Below the pieces are notes generated by a model. The model ran no database searches. It saw nothing but the letters and a program-made list of their open reading frames with translations, and was not told where the DNA came from. Shown in pieces: positions 11,891 through 24,053 of a stretch of 64,000 nt of DNA (position 1 is its first letter; each line of letters opens with the position of its first letter). Source of the stretch: Opisthorchis felineus (taxonomy: Eukaryota; Platyhelminthes; Trematoda; Opisthorchiida; Opisthorchiidae); the NCBI GenBank assembly GCA_004794785.1, contig SJOL01001898.1:67793-131792 (forward strand). The letters run 5' to 3'. Made by a program: the position numbers and the translations under genes.

Positions 11891-12103
11891 ATGGCTCAAC
11901 ATGAAGTTTCCGTGAAGACTGAGGTAAGTTTTATGGGGTTGGTTTCTCCTGCATTGGAGTTGAAGTTATCTTTAAAGAGTACATGAAAAATAATTATATT
12001 GTCTTTGCCCGCGCAGACTCAAATTGTAGCAGCTATTCCCGTCCTGTGTAGGAAAAACCTTCATATTGTTACAGCACGCGTCACACTAGACAAAGCCAAA
12101 TAA
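11891..12103 (+). CDS. Possible two-exon small ORF (39 aa)
   Basis: An ATG at 11891 opens MAQHEVSVKTE and runs straight into a strong donor, GTAAGT, at 11924. An acceptor with a pyrimidine tract ends at 12016. The phase-0 join continues TQIVAAIPVLCRKNLHIV to a stop at 12101-12103. The intron would be 93 nt. The product resembles nothing I know and is short, so this may be coincidence or the start of a longer gene read through another splice. Confidence 0.25.
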
Positions 12104-15100
12104 TTCGTTTCGGCTGGTAAGCTTGGTGAATCTTCTATGATAGTCATCGCGATGTCTTGGGTGCGTAGCAAGTTTCTATTTTCGCCGATGTACTGAGTCC
12201 CTGAGTGTGCTATGGAAAGGACTAGTGGGTTCGCTGGCAGCAGAAGCAGACAGTACAATAAGACGGTCAGTACTTTGAGGTTTTTGCACAAATTCAGCGG
12301 GTTAAAATGGTCTTTTGGTCTGTGTAACACTCTCGGTATGAAAAAAGTGGAGGCCATGTGAATTACGGACAAGCCATCAGACTAGGTATGGCAATCGCGG
12401 TACCGTTATCGTGACGTCGTTCTTCGGTCCGTGAACAGCCCCGCACACGAACATTTTCAGGGAACCAGTCGAGGTTGTCGGGGTAGTTGAGATTGGCATT
12501 AGTGTCGCGACAAATTAAGGCCAGCATAGACCAAGGATATTCCGGATTCCATCAAGGTCGCAGGGTGGTTTATTGCTACAATTCAAAAAAGGTATTAGGA
12601 TAACCGTATCTGGATTGGGGACTCAAAAATGTGTCAGAAATGTCTGCTAGGGGGACATTGGGATACAAGTCAGACTGCAACCAAAAATAGCAGGCAGCTA
12701 AGGGTAGCTACCACTTGTAACTGTTGTAGTGAGACAACACTGCCCAAATTCAAAAGCGATGCTGGACGTTCAGGTGGAGATAGTAGGGCATGGCGGTATG
12801 CGGTCAATACGAACTGATGTAGCAGTGTGTGAATATGAGGGGCGTTCATTAGCTGAATGTTGCTCAACTAAAGTCATGACTAACTGATAGTCTCCCGTGA
12901 AGTTTGGTAGAAAGGGCAGATGTATGAGGAGACGGTTCAAAAAATCATGACCAAAGCGTACGTGACTTTGTAGGCATATCGAGGAAAAGGCATTGGTAAG
13001 CTAGCATGCATGCGGGGGAGGGGTAAGATTATGTGTTGAAGCGTGCTAGGGCGAGAGGGGGCAGAACGCCATCAAAGAAAATTTTTGGAACGGTTGAGTA
13101 ACCCCCATTCATAGACTGGATGAGGAAGCTGGAGAGAAATAAAAGTTACCAGTTGGAGTCTACATGAACAGTAGCATAACGACTGGGAATATCGATGGTT
13201 TTCTTATGTTACCTACAGCGCTGAAAGAGGTGCTAACTATCCCTGAAGTTTGGGTGAGTCTAGAGAGAGAGTGAGTAGAGACAAGAGATGGGATAAACAC
13301 ATGAGATGTATGGTCGTGTTGTATGTTTTGAGGGTGAGGTGGCCTCAGGATAGCGCGTAACAGCCTGAGGAAATGCTTAGACGTTGGGTAAAGCGAACTG
13401 CCTCAGATGCGTCAAGCCACGTGCACGTAGTGCAACTCTGTTAACTTACACATGACGCTGAATCTTTCACTCCGCTATCCATCAAAAGGTTTCCACAACT
13501 GAACGAATATCGTAATGTTATCTTATGCTACAACCAGAGCAAGCTTAATCCAGCAGTGCAGGCGTCCGATACAAGCTGGTTTCTTTTCATTCTTCCGTTT
13601 TTTCAACTGCAGATGGTAAAATATTAGGCTCAACATGGGTCGAGGAAAATCTTCGGGAGGATTCAATACATTTGGAAGGATAGTTGTCAACCATGCAGTC
13701 TTTCGCATAGTCGGCGACAGAAAATTCGAAAGAAGCGGACATGGTGCCTAAAGAGTTGGTGGATGTTAAGGGCTGGGCAGCGGCCGTAATGTCCGATCAG
13801 GTAAGACAAATGTGGACGCAGGCAAAGCGCATTGAGAAGAAGGATTATTAGTAGTCGGGGTCCATCGATCTCTCGGAGGACAAAGACGGGATTGACGGCA
13901 TTGTGGTGATGTACGCCACCTGGATATGACTTAAGGATATTTGTTCCATAGACAGTGAGACTGAGTAATCCTTGCGGCCCCGGTCAGATTGTCATCATAC
14001 TGGGGGACGGATCTTGTCAGGAATGACTGTCTTTGTCGTTTACATATTGGGATAGTTTGGACATGTTTCTACTAGTGAAAATAGCATGAAAGATGACATA
14101 AATGGAGAAGGGTCTCAGGGTAGCCTAAGAGAGATAAGGGCCTGCAACGTGACGTGTGCTCGAGACGTGAAAACTCCCTTAGCTATAACCGGGGGCCAAA
14201 GATCACTAGAGTCGATTGCAAACGCAACGCAAGGAGCTGATAAGCAGTGTCTAAGGGGGGATCCACCATTTGATGATAGTGCTGCTGCGGATGAGCATGG
14301 GGTTGTTCCAAGTCATAATGTGGATAACGGAACCATTGTTTCTATTGGGTCATAGGGTATAGGTGTCTGGAAGCAGAAGCGCAGTACAGTTAGGCCTCAG
14401 TGCTCTCCAAGAGCAGATTTGACAACAAGTAGCATTTCCCTCGCTAGATCTTTGCTACGACTGCATTTTGCGGATGCAACTTCAAAGACTGATGGGGTCC
14501 TTGAATTCTAGGATCAAGTCTATCCCATTAGATCTTACGCTAGCCCCGTATAACCCCCCTTTAGCGTAAACTTCGGTGAGCCCAACACCGATGTGCACAT
14601 GGGTCCTTCATCATCGACATTGTGAACGATTGAGAAAGAATTAAGTTGATCTTCATAACAGTAAGACATATGAACAACTTTACCGAAGTTATAAACGAGG
14701 TTAAATCGAATATACTTTTTCATTTCAGATTCATCATCGAGTGACACCGGTTTAGGGAAAACGAAACAGAAAGACTGCCCATTATAGTCTTACTAGTACA
14801 TTCAGTAAAGAAAAATACTTCATCAATGAACGTTTTGTTATTTTCAAGGGCTGATATGGCGAAGCGACAACGCAAATGGTTATGAGGATGAAGGGTCTTC
14901 GCTTGCTGTTGGTCAGTCTATCCTGAATAGCCCAGGCACCATAACAAGCCCCCACATAGGCACGAGCCTAGAAGCTGCGATAAGTGGCTGAGTGACGACG
15001 CATGCGTTTATGCTAATGAATGACCGTCGTTGGCCATTATATTAGGTTATCAGGGATGGTTCATGGCCCAGTGATCATCGGCGCGTATAGGCAGGGGCCA

Positions 15101-18100
15101 TATGTCTACTATAAGTATCCATAGTAAGCGACAACATGTACAGCTGAGTACGCTAGGAGCGTCATTAGCCGATGAATGGGGCTATCGTATAGAGTTAAGG
15201 CCTTAGTCAGCGTCGCACATTGACAGGTGCCTAGCAGTTGCAATAAATAGCGGAAGTATCAAAAGAGGCGTACGGTTACCGTGATGAAAGGCAACGCTTG
15301 ACCTTATTTTACGGCAGTGTCGATCAGCCTTATGGTCTAGCCAGCCAAATATTTTCATGCTTCAGAGTGGGAAGGATATGTCGTCGGAATATTGGCAAAT
15401 CGCATGCAGGTATCTCAAGACGCTGCATTACACAGTGACAAGTTGCGCATAACTGAGAATGGGATCACCCACATTGATACTTACTCGCAATATTGATGCA
15501 CGATGCATCAATTTGCCTTCAATTATTATAGTAAAAGCAAGGAGAGGTCCACGAAAATAGTGTTGTGCCAAAGGTTGGTGAACAAACGCATCTAATCCAT
15601 GAAGTCTTATGAGCAAAACGCATATGAACGCGATTCAAATAAACACCTGGTTGGAATTTACATCCGATACCCTGTAGATGCTACCCTAATTAGAAGGACA
15701 CCGCGGAGAGGTAAAATATGCTAGGATTCGATTGTGCGCCCTATCTGGTAAACTGGTGATCCCACTCAAATTGGTGGTGGTCGGTGACCTTAAAACTTTG
15801 CATACTTAAACAAAGTGCTATGAGCAATCACTGGCATCGGGAATATTTGTGAAGATATTGAAACGAAAATGAAATTCCCACTCGGAGACTGTTGAATAGC
15901 ACGAGCGCATAAATAACAAAGCAGAAGTGGAACCAAGTGTCAGCGTATGTTCACTGGACGGCTGTGCCCTGCCCTACTCACAGAAGTTCCGCCCTAAACT
16001 CAAAGCCCGCCTTCTGTCATTAGTATTCGAAAAACGGGGTGGAACACTGGGAAAAACATTTTAATGAGATCAACAAACCTAGACGAAAGTTAAAGGAAAA
16101 TTGCAATAGGAGAGAACAAGTGGAGAGAAGGGAATAGTTCGGAATTAGAAATGCATTCTGCCATCCTTATGAATATCATGCTACCTCAGCGTCCACAGTT
16201 AAACAAAGGAATGTTCGAATCGTACGTTCTTATCATCCGTCTTCCGTCGAGATTTCAATAGCTCGAGGAGCTGCGGTGTCGTTAGAGTGTTGTTTAAACA
16301 AGTAGGTCCTTGAAATGTGTCCTTTGGAGGCCATAAAAACAATGGAATTTGAGTGATGTAACCCTTCTATCTAAAAGGCATTCTCTGGATCGCTGTAGAA
16401 ATTCAGGACACCAGTCTACCTCTCATTTAGCTACTGCTTAACGTCTGTAACCTGAAATCTATAATTGGCCATTCTGTTAATGATGGACTTTTGAAGCGGC
16501 AATTTTGATTCCGGTACTCATTTTCGACCGGCCGAAGATGTTAATCGAGTTCCGATGAGAAGCTATGTGCCCAATGATTCTTTGCAATACTTTTTCGGTT
16601 TCCTTAACTATGTTATGCATGGCAGTCGCTTTTTCTGCGGATCCCGACCATTGTCCAGGTTTGTATTTCGTGCTGTATTTTTCCGATTTTATGTCGCGGG
16701 GAGGATAGTAAAACATAAGGAACGACTGCATCGCCATCAGTTATGTCAGCATCCTAGTGAACAAAGTGGGACTAATTGTGGTTTCGCTCATTTTATGCGA
16801 AGCATAAGGACAAGTGTTTCTGAGTACCGAATGTCTGTCTCTACCCAGAGAGATGTCCACGCCTACCCGTTGGCAGAACGCCAAGAGAACCATCGTACTT
16901 CGTTGGTGGCTGACTGGTACCTCGAGAAGCTGAGATTTGTGACTTAGGCACTGTCACTCGCAGCGAACTTGAGAAGAACGCACACAGCAGTAAGACGGTG
17001 TGACAAAGCTAGAGAATATTGTCGGCCTTATTGATCTGGATGGTTTCTCGTGCCAGTAAAACTGCTGGTCACGTTCATACGGAATGTCATGGAGTGTGGT
17101 ACATCGGCTTATTTAGTCTGCACTAAAGGCGAAAATCTGTAACTCGAACAAGTACAGTGATTGACCACGAGAATGACACTTGAAATGAGGCATTTAAGGT
17201 ACATCCAGAGGTAGGCTTGCTCACTATTGAATCCAGTCGCCATTGCACAGACCTGCCTCTCTTGTCTGGAGACCTAGGAGAGTGGCAGCTTCCAGTGGTG
17301 GCGTCCCCCCTATCCACACAAAGACATCGACCACAAGATGGCAATAGTATGTGGTTGAAATGCCCTTAGTAAGGCCTTAGCAAGTGCACTCAGTGTTCCG
17401 CCTTACTTCCAGGGTAGTAAGTTTTCTTCCAAAATTTTCGTGATAGCACCTTTTGTGGGCCTCTAAGCTCTTGCCCGACCGTCTCTTGTTGAATATTTCT
17501 CAGAGATTGAAGTGGCAGCCGGAACCAGGAAGTTTGTACCATAGACACCCTTACAGCTTAGTCAGTTTGCCACTATTTGGTCAGTCTTATGGTAGAACTT
17601 ATACGTATGTCTGAGTCTTCTGCTGTTATTCATCCGAACTTGAACAGTTATGGGTGCCCTGCATAATCCTGAACCCTGGGACACCACCCGACAGTTTTTT
17701 TAGTCTAGGAGAATACGGTAGTGGAAAGCGTGTCATTTTCGTAAAGCAGTGACGCAACACCTGCTGAAGTAACTTGCTGAACGCAGCCGAGTGCTAAACA
17801 GGCATACTTACTTCTGATGTGGCTCAAGAACATCAAACGAAATGCTTCTTCGTGGTTATGTGGTTGCGACTTGATTGCAGCAAAATATCACAGGGCCAAC
17901 GGGGACCTATCCAGGTCGACGATATTTTTTGACGATCTCTTTTTTGCAAGCCCCTCACAGTCTTTCTGCCGTTATAATTTGGGGTCTTTTTGGTCAATTC
18001 ACTGTAATGAATGACCACCAGTATAGGCTGCGGGACGCGTAGCAGGCCAAACAGCACGTAACGGGCCTTATGGAAGACGGACTGGCAGTTGATGAGAGAT

Positions 18101-20218
18101 GGCACCGCTCGCTTAGATATTAGGACTGAGCAGCCCGCTACTATAGATGGTATATGGCGCAAAATTTCTGATAATATCGTAACACTACTAAGCTAAATTC
18201 CACCTAAAGACAAAAGACCGACACCGAGCTGACCCAAAGAATGTCAAGAGAAAGCGTCATACATAAGACGAAGAGTGAAGGCGTGAACATATTTTTGCCA
18301 ACGTCTTTTAAAGTCACAGAGCTGTATAGGATAAGACGGAAGTATTCTGGATAGCTCGAGATAATGCGCCAACCTGCTGACCGGGAGATCCGTAGTTTGA
18401 ACTCGATCTGGGAATCTCGACTGCTCCTGTCTAGGCTTGGGCAACCTGGCAGTATCTCAGCCCTCGTGCCTCCATCAGGTAGCATGACAGATAGGCACCG
18501 AAAGGATGAAAAAGCTGAACAATTATTATTTTTTTCGGCACAATCTAATGAGCACACTAGATGCCAAAGAAAAGGCCAAGTGAGAGACGACATTGGCTAC
18601 TTGTTAGGAAACAAGTGGTTCAAGTCACCGATAGGATGACCGCAGGTTGTCAGTGCAGCCTGTGCTATGGTTATTTGTTCAGCTTTGGACATGCGTGCGC
18701 CGAGAAGTGGTCCAATATGCGAACGATTCGTTTTTGTCGACATAAATTTCGATCTTGTTGTCGGGTGACGCTGGATCCAGCTACCGCAACTGTGTGATGC
18801 TCTACCAATCTTGGTTGATTACCCGGCACCCTGTAAACAATACGGAAACTTTTGCCGGGCACGACTAAAATAGTTGTCGTTAGTTAGGAAGCCCCGAAAG
18901 ATAATTCATGCAGTATTTGTGCAATTTGGCGAAGCGTCAAACCGCGAGTGTACGATATGCAACTTCAAGTGCTAAGTAAGCCTGGGATAAGAGAGTCCAT
19001 TTAGGGATGGAAGGAGGCCGTTGTCAGCCGTAGCAATTGAGTGTGGCACGTCAATTCTCAAGCACTGTGAGCTACATTAAATTCCTGCCGTATTAACTAA
19101 GTCTACGATGAGTGCTACATGCTAACGACTTCAAACTGTGAACGATATTGGAGAATTTGCTGAACATGCAGCATCTGCAAGCTAACTTGGATAGGCTGGG
19201 GAAAGATGCGGAAGGTACAAACTGCCGGTCAGCATCAACACGTCTGAGGTTATGGTGGCTTACCTGGTTAGCTGAATGGAGGCAGCATAGAAAGCAACCT
19301 CAAACCTCTGATGCGGACACAGGGACCCTGGGGCATCTATTTAGAACGACCTCAAAACCCACGCTGGCATGAGATAGAAACCTGAGTTTTCTTTTGGATG
19401 CTCGAATGAACCTTTCAGGCATAGACTCGAGTGCTATTCGGAATACTGAGCACTACGTTTATCCAACCGGTAAATGAGTGCCAAAAGCCGCCGTAATATC
19501 CAAACACTGAAGACGAGTACCAGGATGTTGGATTGGTACAGCGGCTATGAAACTGAGTGGTCACGGAGATGCACAAACAGCCACATAAGCGAAGATTCCA
19601 AATTCACTAATGATTACAGTCGCTGCAAATGACACTTGATATTTGCCCGTTACGTAGTAAAATAACAATTGTACTCAGATATTCTGAACGTGTTCCTCTA
19701 ACACACAGCGCAAACATGAGTTGTCACGAGTACAAATTTGGGGTAAATTGAATGAACGAACTGTCTAATATCCGTCGACTTTGGAGACTTACAGCAACAA
19801 ACTGCAACACATTTCTATGGAGGGAAACTCAAACAATCAGCATCAAAGGGTTCAGACACTTACGTAAGCAAACTTTCATAACAACCACTGTAACAGGGAT
19901 GCCACGAAGAGGACCTCAGGACATTTAACTCAGTCACATTATCTGACATCCCCAAATCGCACGCACAAAAGCGCACATGCATCCAGACTGCGCAAAGACC
20001 GAGCTACCTTGAGTTTCTATGTACCGGTGGTTTACTCCATGCAGGCAGTGCAAGAATACCTGGAATGTTTAAAGACTGTATTTCTTTAGACTTATTAGCA
20101 TTGATTGACACGACGTATTTGTGCAGGCGGAAAGGATTTATCAGCGACTAACAGCTTCCGATCGCGGACAGTCTTGTATATATAAACCAGGATCTATGGT
20201 ACCCTAGCGCATACACGT
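12104..20218. other. Long anonymous region, no gene supported
   Basis: The plus strand is G-rich and C-poor to about 15 kb; for example 13261-13320 has 21 G and 4 C. A weak frame at about 13740-13925 is discussed under rejected items. The 18.2-18.6 kb stretch is described separately. No RNA gene or repeat array is seen. Confidence 0.4.
18240..18600. repeat. Probable interspersed repeat seen in trematode assemblies
   Basis: Both strands stay open here. The plus frame reads RLLLSRLGQPGSISALV and the minus frame reads GTRAEILPGCPSLDRSSRD. I remember very similar conceptual translations from trematode gene predictions, where they come from a dispersed repeat rather than a gene. This rests on memory and was not checked. 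Confidence 0.3.
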
Positions 20219-20338
20219 TCAGAGTAAGGTATCCTTCAATGCATGACCCCTGTCACAGTCGGTTGTTTGCTGAATTCTTCCTAGTTCGTAGCATCCACCC
20301 TTGGTTCTTGAAAGTAGATTATCGCTCTGTATTCTTAC

Positions 20339-21363
20339 AGAGGTTGTATAAACATACACTCTAACCGCAACATTGAATTCTCCACCCGATACAAGACCAG
20401 ACGTCCAAGATCTCCAAGGTCTCTCCTGTTTTTTGCTGTCCGTCAGCGCCATGTAATTCGTTGTCTTTAACTCATCCCTAATCTGCACCCGGAGACCTTG
20501 GGTTACATATTCTGTGGAGATGGGTATGTAGTACGTTGCTCTTTCACCGTAGCCAGGATTTAGGTGTTGACAGTTGGTCTCAGGTACCGACAACGTGAGT
20601 TGGGTTTCACGTGAAAACCCAGTTGATATGCAAATGAGTGTATTTGTTGTGATCTGTTTATTCTGGGTCCAAGTAGAACATGAGATTGACGGAAACTCGG
20701 GGAATGCGCCCACCTGATGAGCCCCAAGAAAAGCAAAACCGCTCATGGGCTGTCGAAGAGTTTTCAGCAACCTTGTGAGTAGTTGCCTTTATGAAAATAT
20801 GCTACAATATTTCGAATATCTTACCAACTGAAACATGAGGCGGCTTTTATGCAGCACATTCAGTTGAAAAATATCATAAACGAGTGATTCATTTGAGGCA
20901 TCCATGAAAAACCAATTGATATGCAAGTGAGTGTCTTTTCTTACTTGTGTTGTTCTTTCTACTTGCTTTTACTTTTAAATTTGCTGTTTACGGAACGGTC
21001 ACGTAATGGTAGCCCTATTTAGGCGTCCCTTTCAACCCGTTCCTATCAACCCCTATTTGTCTTGGTGAGCGCACCTCCATAAGAGTGCCTCTTAGTACTT
21101 CACCCTTCTCGGGCCACATTACTTTTTGCTTGCACTAAAAAATCAGGTGACCCATCGATACTTCCAAAATTATTCTGTCCAACGTCACCAACCGTGTTTA
21201 GTTCACAAGCCGTTCTTACCTTGTAAGCTTTCTCACTGGCTGCAACTTCTAGGCTGTCTGCATCAGTGTTGCACACCAATAACGCAGTTGGCGAATGAGA
21301 GCACCCCTCACAGTGTGCTAAAAGCCTTCCGGCCAATTTTATTCTTTCTACAACCCAGAGGAC
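20339..21363 (-). CDS. Two candidate host exons of unknown function, minus strand
   Basis: Exon one is 21363-21220 (144 nt). It lies between an acceptor ending TTGTTCAAG and a donor GTAAGA, and stays open in phase 0 for 48 codons, including [21 protein letters not shown] second open stretch, 20578-20339 (240 nt), encodes [20 protein letters not shown] and [17 protein letters not shown] and ends at a GTAAGA donor (20338). It is also phase 0 at both ends, so the two are splice-compatible. The acceptor at 20579 is weak. The same frame continues without a stop to 20219, so the second exon may be a chance ORF. I do not recognise the protein. A hammerhead element (20608-20937) sits between the two, starting about 30 bp upstream of the proposed second acceptor. 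Confidence 0.45.
20608..20937 (+). mobile_element. Hammerhead retrozyme-like element, copy A, more than one unit
   Basis: The copy is just over one 293-bp unit. The segment TTGATATGCAA(A/G)TGAGTG occurs at about 20623 and again at about 20916. It contains a hammerhead ribozyme and then the start of the next unit (TGTGAGTAG, then an internal region up to the repeated segment). The head-to-tail overlap is what tandem or circular-RNA templates give. Related copies lie at 31.28-31.85, 32.87 and 43.75 kb. Confidence 0.75.
20706..20757 (+). ncRNA. Hammerhead ribozyme (type I), copy A, decayed
   Basis: The core CTGATGA lies at 20714-20720. Stem I is gcgcccac against ATGGGC (20745-20750). Stem II is damaged: it reads GCCC...AAGC where the family has GCCC...GGGC. 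The invariant GAAA has become AAAA, so self-cleavage is unlikely in this copy. Confidence 0.7.
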
Positions 21364-23853
21364 CTTGAACAAAAACTATTGTGAATGGCCTCTATCCTGG
21401 CCTCGATCGTAGGCTTCGTACCACTATTTAGTATACTTGTGTAAATCAGCCCTAAAGCTGTCCGTCTGAACATATTCTCATGACATCTAGCAGTTACATC
21501 TTTTGGAACCAGGACTGTGTGCGCATCACTACCATCCTAGCTTGGGAGTAGCCACCAACCTTTTTATGGACAGATTTTAACGTTCACCAGTGATACATCA
21601 AAGGCCTACAGCAGGTTACCTTTCCCTCTATCTTATGTGTGCCTTTGTCGCCTTGCACATGCTTTAGACCAGTACGCTAAGCTAATTGGCCGTTTCCGTG
21701 TTGGTAAACACTATCAGTCTTTCGTAAATATTGGCTTGCTTTAGACTCATTGCCTTGTAATACGATTTTTCCAGTGATGACTGCTGACAGTATAAGCCGG
21801 ATTCGCACCACCTCAAGAAACCAAAAGGTGATCATCTGGGAGAAAACTGGATACCATATTACTCACCTTTCGTTGTGACCTCGTGCAAGGCACCTTTTAG
21901 ACCTCCCACATAAAACAGCAGCTGTGATGTGCCGGACTGGACTGTGTGATAGCGTCAGCAATACCAGAATCTTCAAGTATAAACAATGGGTGAACCAAAA
22001 TTACCACAAGAATCAATTACAAATTTGATAACTCCAGTAAAATCAATGAACAAGGACATTGGCTTCCTTAAAATGGTGTATATACCTTGTTCCAATATAT
22101 TAAAAACCCATTCGTATTTGATAAAAATTGGGATAGTTAATGAGGATACTTTCAACTATGAATAACACATTCAGCACAAACGGCAGCCGATGGTCGCTTT
22201 GATTGTTTTTTGAAACTACAATATGATGTTGGTATGGGGGAAGCTGAGTTTATAATGGGCGCCGACAGTAGGACATAGAGAGCTTTTTTCGGGGAACCAA
22301 AGGCTGACGGCGGAAGGTAGGAGTGGTTTTGGTTCGTTTGTCCATCTAGCGTTAGCTTGTCATCAGCTACTTACTCTGACTTACGGCCAGTGAAACAAGT
22401 CTTGCCTGTCTGTGACCAGAACCTTTGAAAGTAAATTCTTTCACGAGTAATCGCAGTCGTTCCTCGAGGAAATCAATTTGAAGGCCAACATTTCAAAATC
22501 AAGGCATGTTTGCTAAAGAATCCCTCAAAACGCTGATTGCAGACACCGCAACCTAAGTAAGAGGAAAACCTTCCCAAAGATAAAGTATTCAGAAATATAA
22601 GCAGTTATCAGTTACTTCTTGAGCCTGGATACTTTGGCCCGAAATGGTGCTTTATCAGGTTTGTCGTCCTTGGTTGATTACAGAGTTACCACCACTGAAA
22701 GCTTCGGACCTCGTCACCTGCAATCGTCAAGCCAAGAAAGTGTGACATCCTTTATCAACTATCTTTTATCTTCAGAAATTACCTTACGTATACCTCCAAG
22801 TCAAGCTCTTTTTGTCTCAGTGATTAGAATCTTTCGAGCGTAGTCAACACCCCGGCTGACCACCTCCTGTGGATCTGCTGCATCCCTGTGTGGAAATTAG
22901 GTATTATGGATCTTGATTCCGCCCGAGTAGCTTGTAATCCAGAAATGATACAGCCATTGCCTCTTCCTTTACTGAAGTTGTATTAACCACGGTTAAACGC
23001 AAATGCTTTTACCCGAGGTCTCATAATTGTCAAATGCCGCCGATTATGTGTCTGGGGGAGTTCGATAAACCTTGAGTACAAACCAGCAGCAGCCAGTCCA
23101 TGACGTTGCTAACAGTTTCAGGTCAAATGCGTTCCAAAGTTGACTAATCACTACTGCAGTGCCAAGCCACGCCAACTAGAGATCATGGGTAGACTTGGGC
23201 CGCGAATGCATCGGAAACCACTGATGACTATCCTTCATTTGTAGGGCACAGGAACTGTAAACAACCACTGGCTCCGGAAGGCCTCAGTTTTCATACTTTG
23301 CCTTTTCCTCTTGTGATAAATTTGCCGATTGGTTAAAAAAAACGAGAATTCACACAAGGTTAATTCCTATTTTAATTTGTTTATGCAGAAGGTATCTTGA
23401 ATGCCCAACAAAAATAAATTCAAATTATGCTCATTACTGGATGACTTTATCTTTGTGCGACTAGTCAACCGGGGTCTCACCTTTACTTACAAATATGCTA
23501 CGTAGTCACTTTAATTTCACTTCCTCCCTATTTGTTCTTTTACCACAATAATGTTCAATACAATGCTTAATAGCAAGCGACGACTGATGCCACCTCACCT
23601 TATCGAGCCGTCACAGCATATTTTACAGAGGTCAAGGCCTACCAAAAGTGTCATTTTAGTCCTTAATTCCTTCGAAATGATGGCGTTTAGCTTGGAAATT
23701 TGACTAAAAACTAACAAGCCTTTACGCTGCTAGAAACGTCAGAACCCTTTCTGTCTGTGTCAATAATTGACTTTTTGCAGTGTTACGATGTCACTCGAAA
23801 GTTGACCCAAAATTTGTCTGTAAGCTTACGACTATTTAAAGATTATCGGCCGG

Positions 23854-23870
23854 GTAGGCATTGAACCTAC
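23854..23870 (-). repeat. tRNA-like T arm, probable SINE fragment
   Basis: On the minus strand GTAGG-TTCAATG-CCTAC forms a perfect 5-bp stem with a 7-nt loop and fits the pol III B box (GGTTCAANNC type). No full cloverleaf was found upstream, so it is probably a tRNA-derived SINE head rather than a tRNA gene. Confidence 0.45.
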
Positions 23871-23886
23871 GCCAATTATACTTGCC

Positions 23887-24053
23887 AAACCCACTCTCGA
23901 AATATTGGTAGCGCGGGTGAGTTTACTGGTTGTTGATCAAGTGGCTGTTGATCTGTTCGCCGAGCTTGGCAATTGACTTGCAAACGTTTCGTCACCATAC
24001 GATGAGACATCATCAGTGCGCACTGATGATCAAAAACCAATAAACCCACTCTC
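23887..24053. repeat. 143-bp segment between 12-bp direct repeats, with palindromic end
   Basis: AAACCCACTCTC occurs at 23887-23898 and at 24042-24053. Near the right end of the enclosed segment is a perfect 22-bp palindrome (24009-24030, half-site ATCATCAGTGC). The direct repeats could be a target-site duplication of a short insertion, or the ends of a tandem duplication. Confidence 0.5.

Noticed and set aside
13740..13925. Frame reading MVPKELVDVKGWAAAV with two stops, gag- or ORF1-like in feel
   Set aside because: No conserved motif such as a zinc knuckle, and the stops are early. The G-rich composition of this region keeps such frames open.
16555..16947. 130-codon plus-strand frame
   Set aside because: No recognisable motif and no splice or start context. 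The length is compatible with chance.
18204..18593. 129-codon minus-strand frame
   Set aside because: Overlaps an equally open plus frame and looks like an interspersed repeat, not a gene.
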